Assembly (NCBI GenBank): GCA_910577735.1
Contig: CAJTOO010000006.1
Location: forward strand, 1-64,000
Direction: 5' to 3'
Length of the DNA: 64,000 nucleotides
Source of the DNA: an uncultured Lachnospiraceae bacterium
GTDB lineage: Bacteria > Bacillota > Clostridia > Lachnospirales > Lachnospiraceae
In this document: positions 7,703-15,709 of the stretch, piece after piece
How positions within the stretch are numbered: the first letter of the stretch is position 1
Layout: every line of letters starts with the position of its first letter
The notes under the pieces: model-generated
What the model saw: the letters and a program-made list of their open reading frames with translations, nothing else
Database searches by the model: none
What the model was told of the DNA's origin: nothing
Program-made: the position numbers and the translations under genes

Positions 7703-9025
7703 ATGAAGTCATGTTCATACTGCATATATCTTAGTATGGACATCAAAAAGAATATTCCCAGGATTATTTTAATAACGGTTGTTATAATCTCTCTTTTTTT
7801 CGTGACGAAAGAGTGGGTTCAGGAGGGAGAGAAGCAGGAGGCAGGACAAGGACCGTTTCTGGATTTGGTAAAGGAACTGGTGATGGAGCCTTATCTTCCT
7901 GCAATCTGCAGGATGAATGAGGATAAGGCCGGCACCTTTCAGGGAGATTTAGTTACCAGGGGCGTACTATTGGAATATCCGGTGTTTCTCTTCTATTTAC
8001 AATCGGAAGACGATCAGGAGAGTGTGACGGAGAGTGATTATGCCAGGCTGCTTGTTCTGGAGGGGAGCGATGAGGATTATAAATCCATCAATGAGGGCGA
8101 CTTAGAGTACGGGGAGGATGCCATGCATCTGGAACAGAGCCTGGAAAAGGAACTGCTGAAAGAAAACGAGCGCTATTTAGCGGATCAGTCCCAGGAAATA
8201 GAAACGGAAGAGACAGAGGATGAGCCGATGTTCTTTCAGCCGGTGGAAGAGAAAAGTTTCCGCTATCAATGGGAGGGACTTGCCGATTACGGAGAACTTG
8301 TCAAAGCCTTTTATGCGGTGGACAGTACCACCAAAGCAGGAGAGGAGCTTTTGCAGGCAGAGGCACTTCTCTCCAGGGACATGCGTATACAGGGGAGTGC
8401 ACAGGAGCCGCAGATTCTGATTTATCATACGCATTCGCAGGAAGCCTTTGTGGATTCAGTGCCTGGAGATGCAAACAATGGGATTCTGGGAGCGGGGGAG
8501 TATCTGGCTTCAATCCTGAGAGAGCAATATGGATACAATGTGATACACCACACAGCCTGCTATGATGCTGACAGGGATTATGCCTACAGTCATTCTCTGC
8601 CGGAGATTGAGAGACTTCTGCAGGAGAATCCGTCCATCGAGGTCGTGATTGACCTGCACAGAGATGCGATGCCGGAGAACCGGCGTCTTGTCATGGATTT
8701 ACAGGGAAGACCGACGGCGCAGTTTATGTTTTTTAATGGATTGAGCCGCACCACCAAGGGGGAGATTTCTTATCTGGAGAACCCATACCTAAAAGATAAT
8801 CTTGCCTTTTCCTTCCAGATGCAGGCAGCCTGTAATGAGTATTATCCCGGCATTGCGCGCAGGATTTATCTGAAGGCGTATCGGTACAACATGCATCTGT
8901 GTCCTAAAACCTTGTTGATTGAGCTGGGAGCCCAGAATAATACGGAAGAAGAAATACATAACGCCTGTGAGCCATTGGCCCATGTGCTGCATCTTGTTTT
9001 AAGCGGGCAGGAGCCGGAGAGATGA
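7703..9025 (+). CDS. spoIIP: Stage II sporulation protein P (peptidoglycan amidase/endopeptidase)
   Basis: 440 residues from this start. SpoIIP, with SpoIID and SpoIIM, degrades septal peptidoglycan during engulfment. A Lys-flanked N-terminal membrane segment (about residues 15-37) is followed by a variable acidic linker and then the catalytic domain beginning LIYHTHSQEAF near residue 240, with a zinc-ligand His and Glu. A conserved VVIDLHRDA lies further on, and the C-terminal LLIELGAQNNT block carries the last Glu. The ATG at 7703 has only a modest ggtgg ribosome site and may be translated by coupling to gpr; an ATG at 7736 is the alternative. Genes on both sides, gpr and lepA, are its usual neighbours. 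Confidence 0.92.
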   Translation: MKSCSYCIYLSMDIKKNIPRIILITVVIISLFFVTKEWVQEGEKQEAGQGPFLDLVKELVMEPYLPAICRMNEDKAGTFQGDLVTRGVLLEYPVFLFYLQSEDDQESVTESDYARLLVLEGSDEDYKSINEGDLEYGEDAMHLEQSLEKELLKENERYLADQSQEIETEETEDEPMFFQPVEEKSFRYQWEGLADYGELVKAFYAVDSTTKAGEELLQAEALLSRDMRIQGSAQEPQILIYHTHSQEAFVDSVPGDANNGILGAGEYLASILREQYGYNVIHHTACYDADRDYAYSHSLPEIERLLQENPSIEVVIDLHRDAMPENRRLVMDLQGRPTAQFMFFNGLSRTTKGEISYLENPYLKDNLAFSFQMQAACNEYYPGIARRIYLKAYRYNMHLCPKTLLIELGAQNNTEEEIHNACEPLAHVLHLVLSGQEPER

Positions 9026-9091
9026 GAGTGGACATCTTTTATAGGATTTGATATACTTTCTCCATATGAGAGTAATTGCAGGAGGGAGTAT

Positions 9092-10906
9092 ATGGAAGCC
9101 ATAGACCAGAGCAGAATCAGGAATTTTTGTATCATTGCCCATATTGATCATGGTAAGTCTACTTTGGCAGACCGGATTATAGAGAAGACAGGACTTTTGA
9201 CCAGCCGGGAAATGCAGGCCCAGGTTCTTGATAATATGGAACTTGAACGGGAGCGGGGGATCACTATCAAGGCTCAGACAGTGCGGATTATCTATCAGGC
9301 AAAGGATGGGAAGGAGTATATCTTTAATCTGATTGATACGCCCGGGCATGTAGACTTTAACTATGAGGTGAGCCGCAGTCTGGCGGCTTGTGACGGTGCC
9401 ATTTTGGTGGTGGATGCGGCGCAGGGCATAGAGGCACAGACCTTAGCCAATGTTTATCTGGCCCTGGATCATGATCTGGATGTGTTCCCGGTGATTAATA
9501 AGATAGACTTGCCCAGTGCCGAGCCGGAGCGGGTGAAGAATGAGATTGAGGATGTGATTGGCATCGAAGCCCAGGATGCACCCCTGATTTCGGCCAAGAA
9601 CGGTATCGGTATCGAGGAAGTCTTAGAGGCTATTGTGCATAAGGTGCCGGCTCCCCAGGGAAGTCCGGATAAGCCTCTGCAGGCTTTGATTTTCGATTCG
9701 GTGTATGATTCCTATAAAGGTGTGATTGTGTTCTGCCGGATTAAGGAGGGCAGGGTGCGTAAAGGGACTTCGATTAAGATGATGGCCACCGGGGCTGCGG
9801 CAGAAGTGGTGGAGGTAGGATATTTTGGCGCCGGACAGTTTATTCCCTGTGAGGAACTGTCTGCCGGTATGGTGGGATATCTGACGGCCTCCATCAAGAA
9901 CGTGAAAGACACTGCTGTGGGAGATACGGTGACGGATTTGAACAATCCTTGCGCAGAACCCCTTCCAGGGTATAAGAAAGTGAATTCCATGGTCTACTGT
10001 GGCATGTACCCGGCGGATGGAGCCAAGTATCCGGACTTGCGGGATGCATTGGAGAAGCTGAAATTAAATGACGCTTCTCTGAACTACGAGCCGGAGACAT
10101 CTATTGCGCTTGGCTTTGGATTCCGATGCGGGTTTCTGGGGCTTTTGCATCTGGAAATCATACAGGAGCGTCTGGAAAGAGAGTACAATCTGGATCTGGT
10201 GACCACAGCGCCGGGTGTTATTTATAGAGTGTACAAGACCAATGGAGAGATGATTGAACTGACCAATCCCTCTAATCTGCCGGATCCTTCCGAGATTGAC
10301 TATATGGAGGAACCGGTGGTAAATGCCGAGATCATGGTGACCACAGAGTTTATCGGTCCCATTATGCAGCTTTGTCAGGAGAGAAGGGGGCGTTATATCA
10401 GTACAGAGTATATCGAGTCCACCAGGGCCCTGTTAAAGTACGATCTGCCCTTAAACGAGATCATATATGACTTTTTTGACGCTTTGAAATCCCGTTCCAG
10501 AGGATATGCGTCTTTTGATTATGAGTTGAAAGGCTATGAGCAGTCGAAACTGGTGAAACTGGATATTCTGATCAATCACGATGAGGTGGACGCTCTTTCC
10601 TTTATTGTGCATGCAGACAGTGCCTACGAGAGAGGCCGGAAGATGTGTGAGAAGTTAAAAGAGGAGATACCGAGACACCTTTTTGAGATTCCGATTCAGG
10701 CAGCGGTGGGGGGCAAGATTATTGCAAGAGAGACCGTCAAAGCCATGAGAAAGGATGTCCTTGCCAAGTGTTATGGTGGTGATATTACCCGAAAGAAGAA
10801 GCTTCTGGAGAAACAGAAGGAAGGTAAGAAGCGCATGCGCCAGGTGGGTAATGTTGAAATTCCCCAGAGTGCTTTTATGAGCGTGCTCAAGCTGGATGAC
10901 AAATAG
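9092..10906 (+). CDS. lepA: Elongation factor 4 (LepA), ribosomal back-translocase GTPase
   Basis: 604 residues, the normal LepA length. LepA is a translational GTPase related to EF-G that acts on ribosomes and affects initiation and elongation under stress. The P-loop AHIDHGKST is near residue 15, RGITIKAQTVR is the switch I/G2 region, DTPGHVDF is G3 and NKIDLP is G4. The C-terminal LepA-specific domain is present: KCYGGDITRKKKLLEKQKEGKKRM followed by QSAFMSVLKLD is the basic helix and end. An ideal gcaggaggg site precedes the ATG. hemW follows by 28 bases, the widely conserved lepA-hemW pair. Confidence 0.97.
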   Translation: MEAIDQSRIRNFCIIAHIDHGKSTLADRIIEKTGLLTSREMQAQVLDNMELERERGITIKAQTVRIIYQAKDGKEYIFNLIDTPGHVDFNYEVSRSLAACDGAILVVDAAQGIEAQTLANVYLALDHDLDVFPVINKIDLPSAEPERVKNEIEDVIGIEAQDAPLISAKNGIGIEEVLEAIVHKVPAPQGSPDKPLQALIFDSVYDSYKGVIVFCRIKEGRVRKGTSIKMMATGAAAEVVEVGYFGAGQFIPCEELSAGMVGYLTASIKNVKDTAVGDTVTDLNNPCAEPLPGYKKVNSMVYCGMYPADGAKYPDLRDALEKLKLNDASLNYEPETSIALGFGFRCGFLGLLHLEIIQERLEREYNLDLVTTAPGVIYRVYKTNGEMIELTNPSNLPDPSEIDYMEEPVVNAEIMVTTEFIGPIMQLCQERRGRYISTEYIESTRALLKYDLPLNEIIYDFFDALKSRSRGYASFDYELKGYEQSKLVKLDILINHDEVDALSFIVHADSAYERGRKMCEKLKEEIPRHLFEIPIQAAVGGKIIARETVKAMRKDVLAKCYGGDITRKKKLLEKQKEGKKRMRQVGNVEIPQSAFMSVLKLDDK

Positions 10907-10934
10907 AGAATAGACTGTAAGGCAGGCGTTGCGG

Positions 10935-12071
10935 ATGAGGGACTTGAGCATATATATCCACATTCCTTTTTGTGTCAGGAAATGTCTCTACTGTGACTTC
11001 CTGTCTTTTGCTGCGTCTTTCGAAGAGATGGAAAGTTATGTTAACTACTTGCTGCGGGAAATTAAGGAGCAGTCTATCTTTTACAGGGATCACCAGGTGA
11101 TCTCTGTTTTTTTGGGCGGCGGCACGCCTTCGTTGTTATCATGTGAAGCGGCTGGACTTATTTTGCAGACAGTCAGGGAAAATTACCGGATGACAGCAGA
11201 AGCGGAGATTACCATGGAATGTAATCCTGGTACGGTGACGGCAGGGAAACTCAGAGATTATATAACGAGTGGTATTAATCGTCTGAGCATAGGGCTGCAG
11301 TCCGCCCAGGATAAAGAACTTGCGCGTATCGGCAGGATTCATGATTTTGAAACCTTTCTGGAGACCTATCGGGCGGCCAGAGAGGCAGGTTTCAAGAACA
11401 TCAATATCGATCTGATGGCGGCATTGCCGGGGCAGAGTATAGATTCGTACCAGAGAAGCCTGGAACTGGTGACAGCCCTTTTACCGGAACATATCTCTGC
11501 CTACAGTCTGATTCTGGAAGAGGGAACTCCTTTATATGACAGAAGAGAGCAGTATCAGTTCCCGACGGAGGACGAGGACAGACAGATGTATCAGCTGACG
11601 AAAACGTATCTGGGAAAGCAGGGATATCAGCGTTATGAGATATCTAATTATGCGAAGCCAGGATATGCATGCCGCCACAATCAGGTCTACTGGCAGAGGG
11701 CCGACTATGTGGGATTCGGCCTTGGGGCGTCTTCCATGGTGCAGAATGTCAGATGGAGCATGCCTGCAACGCTGAAAGGATACAGAGATTATGTGGAGAA
11801 CATGCCATGCAAGGATATTCCAGGAGCACAGCAGCTGACCGGACGGGAGCAGATGGAAGAATTTATGTTTTTGGGCCTTCGCATGATGTGCGGGGTGGAC
11901 TGCCGGGCGTTTGCAGACCAGTTTGGACAGCAGATAGAAGAAGTTTATGGCACAGTGATTGCTGAGTTTACGGCCAGGGGACTTCTCGTGGAGGAGGACG
12001 GGCATGTGAAATTAACAGAAAAAGGAATCGATGTGAGCAATTATGTAATGGCGGAGTTCTTATTGGACTAG
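10935..12071 (+). CDS. hemW: Radical SAM heme chaperone HemW
   Basis: 378 residues. The N-terminal CVRKCLYC (Cys 13, 17 and 20) is the 4Fe-4S radical-SAM motif with the HemN/HemW-type IPFC lead-in. GGGTPSLL and NIDLMAALPGQS are further family blocks. The protein lacks the long N-terminal extension of true coproporphyrinogen oxidase HemN, which points to the heme-chaperone branch HemW. The ATG at 10935 is preferred over a TTG six bases upstream, because ggcagg (10921-10926) is better spaced. It probably belongs to the lepA transcript. The hrcA-grpE-dnaK genes that often follow are absent here; sigK follows instead. Confidence 0.92.
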   Translation: MRDLSIYIHIPFCVRKCLYCDFLSFAASFEEMESYVNYLLREIKEQSIFYRDHQVISVFLGGGTPSLLSCEAAGLILQTVRENYRMTAEAEITMECNPGTVTAGKLRDYITSGINRLSIGLQSAQDKELARIGRIHDFETFLETYRAAREAGFKNINIDLMAALPGQSIDSYQRSLELVTALLPEHISAYSLILEEGTPLYDRREQYQFPTEDEDRQMYQLTKTYLGKQGYQRYEISNYAKPGYACRHNQVYWQRADYVGFGLGASSMVQNVRWSMPATLKGYRDYVENMPCKDIPGAQQLTGREQMEEFMFLGLRMMCGVDCRAFADQFGQQIEEVYGTVIAEFTARGLLVEEDGHVKLTEKGIDVSNYVMAEFLLD

Positions 12072-12138
12072 ATTTTTAGAAAAACGGCCGCATGGCGCGT
12101 CAGATGTCACTTTTTCCCATAAAATAGCCGGCCTCATA

Positions 12139-12167
12139 TTGAATTTTATACCACATATTTGTATAAT
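12139..12167 (+). promoter_or_regulatory. Sigma-A-like promoter upstream of sigK
   Basis: TTGAAT (12139-12144), a 17-base spacer and TATAAT (12162-12167): near-consensus sigma-A boxes. A mother-cell sigma factor gene would be expected to depend on SigE, so this placement is unusual. A partial SigE-like arrangement (ATATT then CATATTTG, spacing 13) overlaps it but is weaker. Confidence 0.6.
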
Positions 12168-12258
12168 ATAAAGTACAGGATTCATTTTCCAAAGATGGAA
12201 AGGCACTTAAGATGCCACCAGGTCATAGAATAGAGTAAATGGACTTTGGGGGCTTCTT

Positions 12259-12903
12259 TTGAAAACATTTAGCCAGCCATTAACTGCGAAGGAAGAGGCC
12301 GTGTACTTAAACCGGCTTGAAACAGGCAGCGAAGAAGAGCGAAAGGAAGCCAAGGAGATCCTGGTGGAACACAACCTGCGTCTGGTGGCGCATATTGCCA
12401 AGAAATACCAGAATGTGGATGAGGAAATGGAAGATCTGATCTCCATTGGAACCATAGGTCTTATCAAGGCGATAGATTCTTTCGATGCAGGAAAAGGGAA
12501 GCTGAGCACTTACGCATCACGCTGTATTGATAATGAACTTTTGATGCTGCTTCGTGCCAAGAAGAAGACATCCAGAGAAGTGTCTCTCTATGATCCGATT
12601 GGTACGGACAGGGAGGGGAATGAAATCAATCTGCTCGATATCATAGAACAGGAGCAGGTGGATGTGATTGACAGAATGGAAGTAGAAGACAGACTTCGAA
12701 GCCTCTCAGGTTTGATTCACCAACGGCTTTCCGAGAGAGAGCAGGCAATCATCATGCTTCGTTACGGGCTGTCCAGTGAGAGAGAGATTACACAGCGGGA
12801 GATTGGCCGCAGACTGGGGATATCCAGAAGCTATGTGTCCAGGATAGAGAAGAAAGCGCTGGAAAAGCTCAAAGAGGGGTATGAAGCACTGGGAACTACA
12901 TAA
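12259..12903 (+). CDS. sigK: Sporulation sigma factor SigK (late mother cell)
   Basis: 214 residues. Region 2 (EHNLRLVAHIAKKY then DLISIGTIGLIKAIDSF) and region 4 (REIGRRLGISRSYVSRIEKKALEKL) are those of SigK, which drives coat and late mother-cell genes. The protein starts MKTFSQPLTAKEE, without the roughly 20-residue pro-sequence that Bacillus SpoIVFB removes; pro-less SigK is known in some clostridia. No skin-type insertion interrupts the gene. The start is inferred to be TTG at 12259 with ggggg (12248-12252) upstream, because an in-frame stop at 12226 leaves no ATG. A seven-codon ORF (ATG 12239 to TGA 12262) overlaps this TTG and could couple translation. Confidence 0.92.
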   Translation: MKTFSQPLTAKEEAVYLNRLETGSEEERKEAKEILVEHNLRLVAHIAKKYQNVDEEMEDLISIGTIGLIKAIDSFDAGKGKLSTYASRCIDNELLMLLRAKKKTSREVSLYDPIGTDREGNEINLLDIIEQEQVDVIDRMEVEDRLRSLSGLIHQRLSEREQAIIMLRYGLSSEREITQREIGRRLGISRSYVSRIEKKALEKLKEGYEALGTT

Positions 12904-12927
12904 GACAGACAGGGAGGAGGCAAGAAT

Positions 12928-14058
12928 ATGCGTTTTGTAAAGAGGGAGAACCTGAAGACGGGAATGAGACTGGCACGCCCCATTTACAATAAAAACGGTG
13001 TCCTGCTGTATGAGAGAAATTCCAAGCTGACAAGGCAGGGTATCGAAAGTATCCGCAATTTCGGGTTGATCGGCATCTTTATACTGGAGCCGGCAGAACC
13101 CGTTCCTCCCATGACACAGGCAGATCTTGAATTTGAGCGTTTTCAGACCATGTGTGTGTTCTCGATCAGAGAGGAACTTGATAAGATTCTGCAGACCAGG
13201 CGCGTATCCAGGATTCAGATGATTACGGCTAATATCATTAAGAATTATGGACATCTGGATAAGAAAATCAGTTTCATACAGAATCTTCGCAGCAAGGAGG
13301 ACTATATCTACAAACATTCTTTGAATGTGGCAATCCTGTGCGCGATGATAACACATGTTATGAATATAAAAGTGGATGAGCAGATGGAGACTGTACAAGC
13401 GGCTCTTGTGCATGATATCGGCAAATTGACAGTGATGGATATCATAGAGAGTGAGAAGCCCTCACTGGATGAAAAGATGAGACTTGAAATCGCAGAGGTG
13501 GGCGGCTTTGACATGATTGATATTGCCTTTTCTTCTGCGCCTAATGTGAAACGTATCTGTGTACAGGCCAGGAAAGCGCTTGCAAGCCTTAATACAGGAG
13601 AAGACATCAATGCCATGAGGATGGGAAATGGTGCAAGGGTATTAGCGGTAGCCGAGACCTATGATAGGATGACGGCTGTGCAGTTTGAGAAGGAACCCAC
13701 ATCCGAAGTGGCGGTTTTAAAGTATTTTCTGGACAATCCTCGGGTTTTTGACAGCAGGGTGGTGAATGCACTGATCAAATCCATTAATATTTTAGTGCCG
13801 GGCGTCAGTGTGGAACTCAATACCGGAGAGAAAGCTCTGGTGCTGTCTGCCAATGAGCAGAATGTCCTGCAGCCCACGATACTGATGTTTGGTGACAACA
13901 GTATTGTAGATCTGGCTGACAGGGAGATGTATGAGGATCTGGAGATTAAGGATATCATGAAGACGATGGACAACCGTCATGTGATGGATATCAATCTTCT
14001 GAAACAATCCGGCATCAAAGTGGAGGAACCGGAATACGTGGAGATTCCGATTATATAA
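12928..14058 (+). CDS. HD-GYP-like protein with degenerate GYP region
   Basis: 376 residues. The N-terminal third (LKTGMRLARPIYNKNGVLLY) is the small beta domain common before HD-GYP modules. The HD region is recognisable: KHSLNVAILCAMI and LVHDIGKL supply the first His and the His-Asp pair. The second half, which in c-di-GMP phosphodiesterases contains HHE, a GYP loop and DxYDA, reads instead VQARKAL, LNTGED and AETYDR. The GYP motif and several metal ligands are therefore missing. An inactive or scaffolding derivative of the phosphodiesterase fold is likely (inference). It is 24 bases downstream of sigK and 68 bases upstream of pilT, which suggests a role in pilus control. A strong ggaggagg ribosome site precedes the ATG. 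Confidence 0.78.
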   Translation: MRFVKRENLKTGMRLARPIYNKNGVLLYERNSKLTRQGIESIRNFGLIGIFILEPAEPVPPMTQADLEFERFQTMCVFSIREELDKILQTRRVSRIQMITANIIKNYGHLDKKISFIQNLRSKEDYIYKHSLNVAILCAMITHVMNIKVDEQMETVQAALVHDIGKLTVMDIIESEKPSLDEKMRLEIAEVGGFDMIDIAFSSAPNVKRICVQARKALASLNTGEDINAMRMGNGARVLAVAETYDRMTAVQFEKEPTSEVAVLKYFLDNPRVFDSRVVNALIKSINILVPGVSVELNTGEKALVLSANEQNVLQPTILMFGDNSIVDLADREMYEDLEIKDIMKTMDNRHVMDINLLKQSGIKVEEPEYVEIPII

Positions 14059-14126
14059 ACGCAGGGAGGTATATAGGAATCGAAAGATTCTTCATATAGG
14101 AAATATACATAAAAGGGGTAGAGGAA

Positions 14127-15182
14127 ATGCCAACGATAATTGAAATCATGCATACTGCATGTGACGCCGGCGCATCGGACGTACATATTACGGTGGGAAT
14201 ACCGCCCAAGATGCGTGTTAACGGCAACCTGATTACCATGAATTATCCCAGAATGTCACCGCAGGATACTCTGGCAATTGCTTATTCTATCATGACTGAT
14301 GTACAGAGAGAACGGTTTGAGGACAAAGGCGAATATGACATGTCCTTTTCCATTCCGGAACTGGGAAGATATCGTGTCAATGTGTACAAGCAGAGAGGGT
14401 CGGCTGCATTGGCGCTGCGTCTGGTGGGCACACAGGTGCCGTCTCCGGAAGTACTGGGTGTACCGGAGTCAGTGATTAATCTGTATGAACGAAAGAGAGG
14501 TCTGATTCTTGTGACAGGACCTACCGGAAGCGGAAAGTCCACGACACTTGCAGCTATCATTGATAAGATAAATAATAAGCGGGATGCCCATGTTATCACA
14601 CTGGAAGATCCCATAGAGTATCTGCATCAGCACAAGATGGCGATGGTCAACCAAAGGGAGATTGGCCTGGATTCCCAGAGTTATGCCAATGCCTTAAGGG
14701 CGGCTCTTCGCGAGGACCCTGATGTGATCCTGGTAGGTGAGATGCGTGACTTTGAGACCATCAGCGTGGCGGTCACGGCGGCAGAGACAGGCCACCTGGT
14801 GCTGTCAACCCTGCATACCATCGGCGCGGCCAGTACGGTAGACCGTGTGATTGATGTATTTCCGCCTCACCAGCAGCAGCAGATCCGTGTGCAGTTTGCC
14901 AATGTGTTGGAGGCTGTTATATCGCAGCAGCTGATTCCCACAGCAGATGGAGAAGGACGTGTGGCAGCTTTTGAGGTTATGCATGCCAATCATGCGGTCA
15001 GGAACCTGATTCGTGAGGGTAAGTCGCATCAGCTTGCTACCGTTATGCAGACCAACCGTAAGCTGGGAATGATCACCATGGATGATGCCATTACACAGCT
15101 TTTCTATGAGGGAAAGATTGACCGGGAGATGGCGATACAGTTCGCACAGGATCCGGATGGGATGCAGAATAAGGTAATGTAG
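14127..15182 (+). CDS. pilT: Type IV pilus retraction ATPase PilT
   Basis: 351 residues, the normal PilT length. PilT hexamers at the inner face of the membrane power pilus retraction, twitching and DNA import. The Walker A GPTGSGKST is near residue 131, the Asp box ITLEDPIEYL and Walker B VILVGEMRD follow, and the His box VLSTLHT is present. The C-terminal HAVRNLIREGKSHQ matches the PilT-specific AIRNLIRE motif, distinguishing it from PilB. The nearest other pilus genes are pilB (18.6 kb) and the 28-43 kb cluster. A perfect 17-bp hairpin begins three bases after the stop. Confidence 0.95.
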   Translation: MPTIIEIMHTACDAGASDVHITVGIPPKMRVNGNLITMNYPRMSPQDTLAIAYSIMTDVQRERFEDKGEYDMSFSIPELGRYRVNVYKQRGSAALALRLVGTQVPSPEVLGVPESVINLYERKRGLILVTGPTGSGKSTTLAAIIDKINNKRDAHVITLEDPIEYLHQHKMAMVNQREIGLDSQSYANALRAALREDPDVILVGEMRDFETISVAVTAAETGHLVLSTLHTIGAASTVDRVIDVFPPHQQQQIRVQFANVLEAVISQQLIPTADGEGRVAAFEVMHANHAVRNLIREGKSHQLATVMQTNRKLGMITMDDAITQLFYEGKIDREMAIQFAQDPDGMQNKVM

Positions 15183-15184
15183 GT

Positions 15185-15223
15185 GTAGTAAGAAGGCGTT
15201 GTGAAGCAACGCCTTCTTACTAC
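15185..15223 (+). terminator. Perfect 17-bp hairpin after pilT
   Basis: GTAGTAAGAAGGCGTTG (15185-15201) pairs perfectly with 15207-15223 around the loop TGAAG. There is no T-run, so it is not a standard intrinsic terminator; it may be a transcript 3'-end stabiliser or a repeat element. The sequence right after it, CCAGAGAATGCC (15223-15234), recurs in closely related form at a second hairpin near 48.2 kb. Confidence 0.75.
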
Positions 15224-15268
15224 CAGAGAATGCCAGATGGTATTTGGCGTGATTTCGTCAAAAAGAAA

Positions 15269-15297
15269 TTGACAAATGGAAGGAATTTTCATAAACT
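15269..15297 (+). promoter_or_regulatory. Candidate promoter P1 in the pilT-comM gap, with CodY-like box
   Basis: TTGACA (15269-15274), 17 bases, TAAACT (15292-15297). The 15-mer at 15284-15298 matches the CodY consensus AATTTTCWGAAAATT at 12 of 15 positions and covers the -10 box, so repression by CodY (encoded at 50.8 kb) is conceivable. Prediction only. Confidence 0.45.
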
Positions 15298-15465
15298 ATA
15301 CCTATAGTAAATGGTACTGCAAATCAGAGAAATTCTAACAGTGTACGTTTCGTACATTCAGACAGTTTCTGTCAGATTTTTCTAGGAAATTAAGTGAATA
15401 TGGCAGGAACGAAAACAGCGTAGCAGGCGCATGTTCTGTCCTGCCAGGATGAAGGAGGACAGCTT

Positions 15466-15525
15466 ATGCAGGGTACAGAAGGAAGAAAGAGGGTTGATTA
15501 TAGAGCGGAGGTGTTGGGAATATAA
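15466..15525 (+). CDS. Candidate 19-residue small protein or leader peptide
   Basis: An ATG-to-TAA frame encoding MQGTEGRKRVDYRAEVLGI. It is preceded by aaggagga (15452-15459), a better ribosome site than most real genes here have, at a workable distance of six bases. The peptide is charged and has no membrane segment or signal. I know of no family. It lies downstream of candidate promoter P1. It may be a translated small protein, a leader peptide or chance; the ribosome site is the only positive evidence. Confidence 0.35.
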   Translation: MQGTEGRKRVDYRAEVLGI

Positions 15526-15579
15526 ATACCCCTGTTTCATTATAAATTGTTCATTCTTTGTTTCATAATGCACTTATAC

Positions 15580-15608
15580 TTGACAAATGCAGTTATAAGT
15601 AGCATGAT
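15580..15608 (+). promoter_or_regulatory. Candidate promoter for comM-dprA
   Basis: TTGACA (15580-15585), 17 bases, CATGAT (15603-15608). A perfect -35 box and a 4/6 -10 box, about 100 bases upstream of comM. Confidence 0.45.
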
Positions 15609-15709
15609 TATATCATCTGAATTCTGCTTAATTCTATAGTTCTACACGCGGCATATCGCCGTAAGATTTCAGAGATTACAAATCGAAAGATAGTAAGGAG
15701 GAAAAAAGT

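Larger units (their letters stand above)
15183..15709 (+). other. Gene-poor intergenic region pilT-comM with regulatory content
   Basis: 527 bases without a long gene. In order it holds: the perfect hairpin after pilT; a promoter-like TTGACA/TAAACT pair overlapping a 12/15 match to the CodY consensus (15284-15298); a TGTACG-TTT-CGTACA dyad (15342-15356); a small GACAG-TTT-CTGTC dyad followed by T-rich sequence; a 19-codon ORF with an excellent ribosome site; a second promoter-like pair; and the comM ribosome site. This could encode a short regulatory RNA or leader peptide. Details are in the separate entries. Confidence 0.6.

Noticed and set aside
15183..15709. c-di-GMP riboswitch upstream of pilus/competence genes
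   Set aside because: I looked for the GEMM-I and class II conserved sequences here, upstream of pilB and upstream of pilC, and did not find them.
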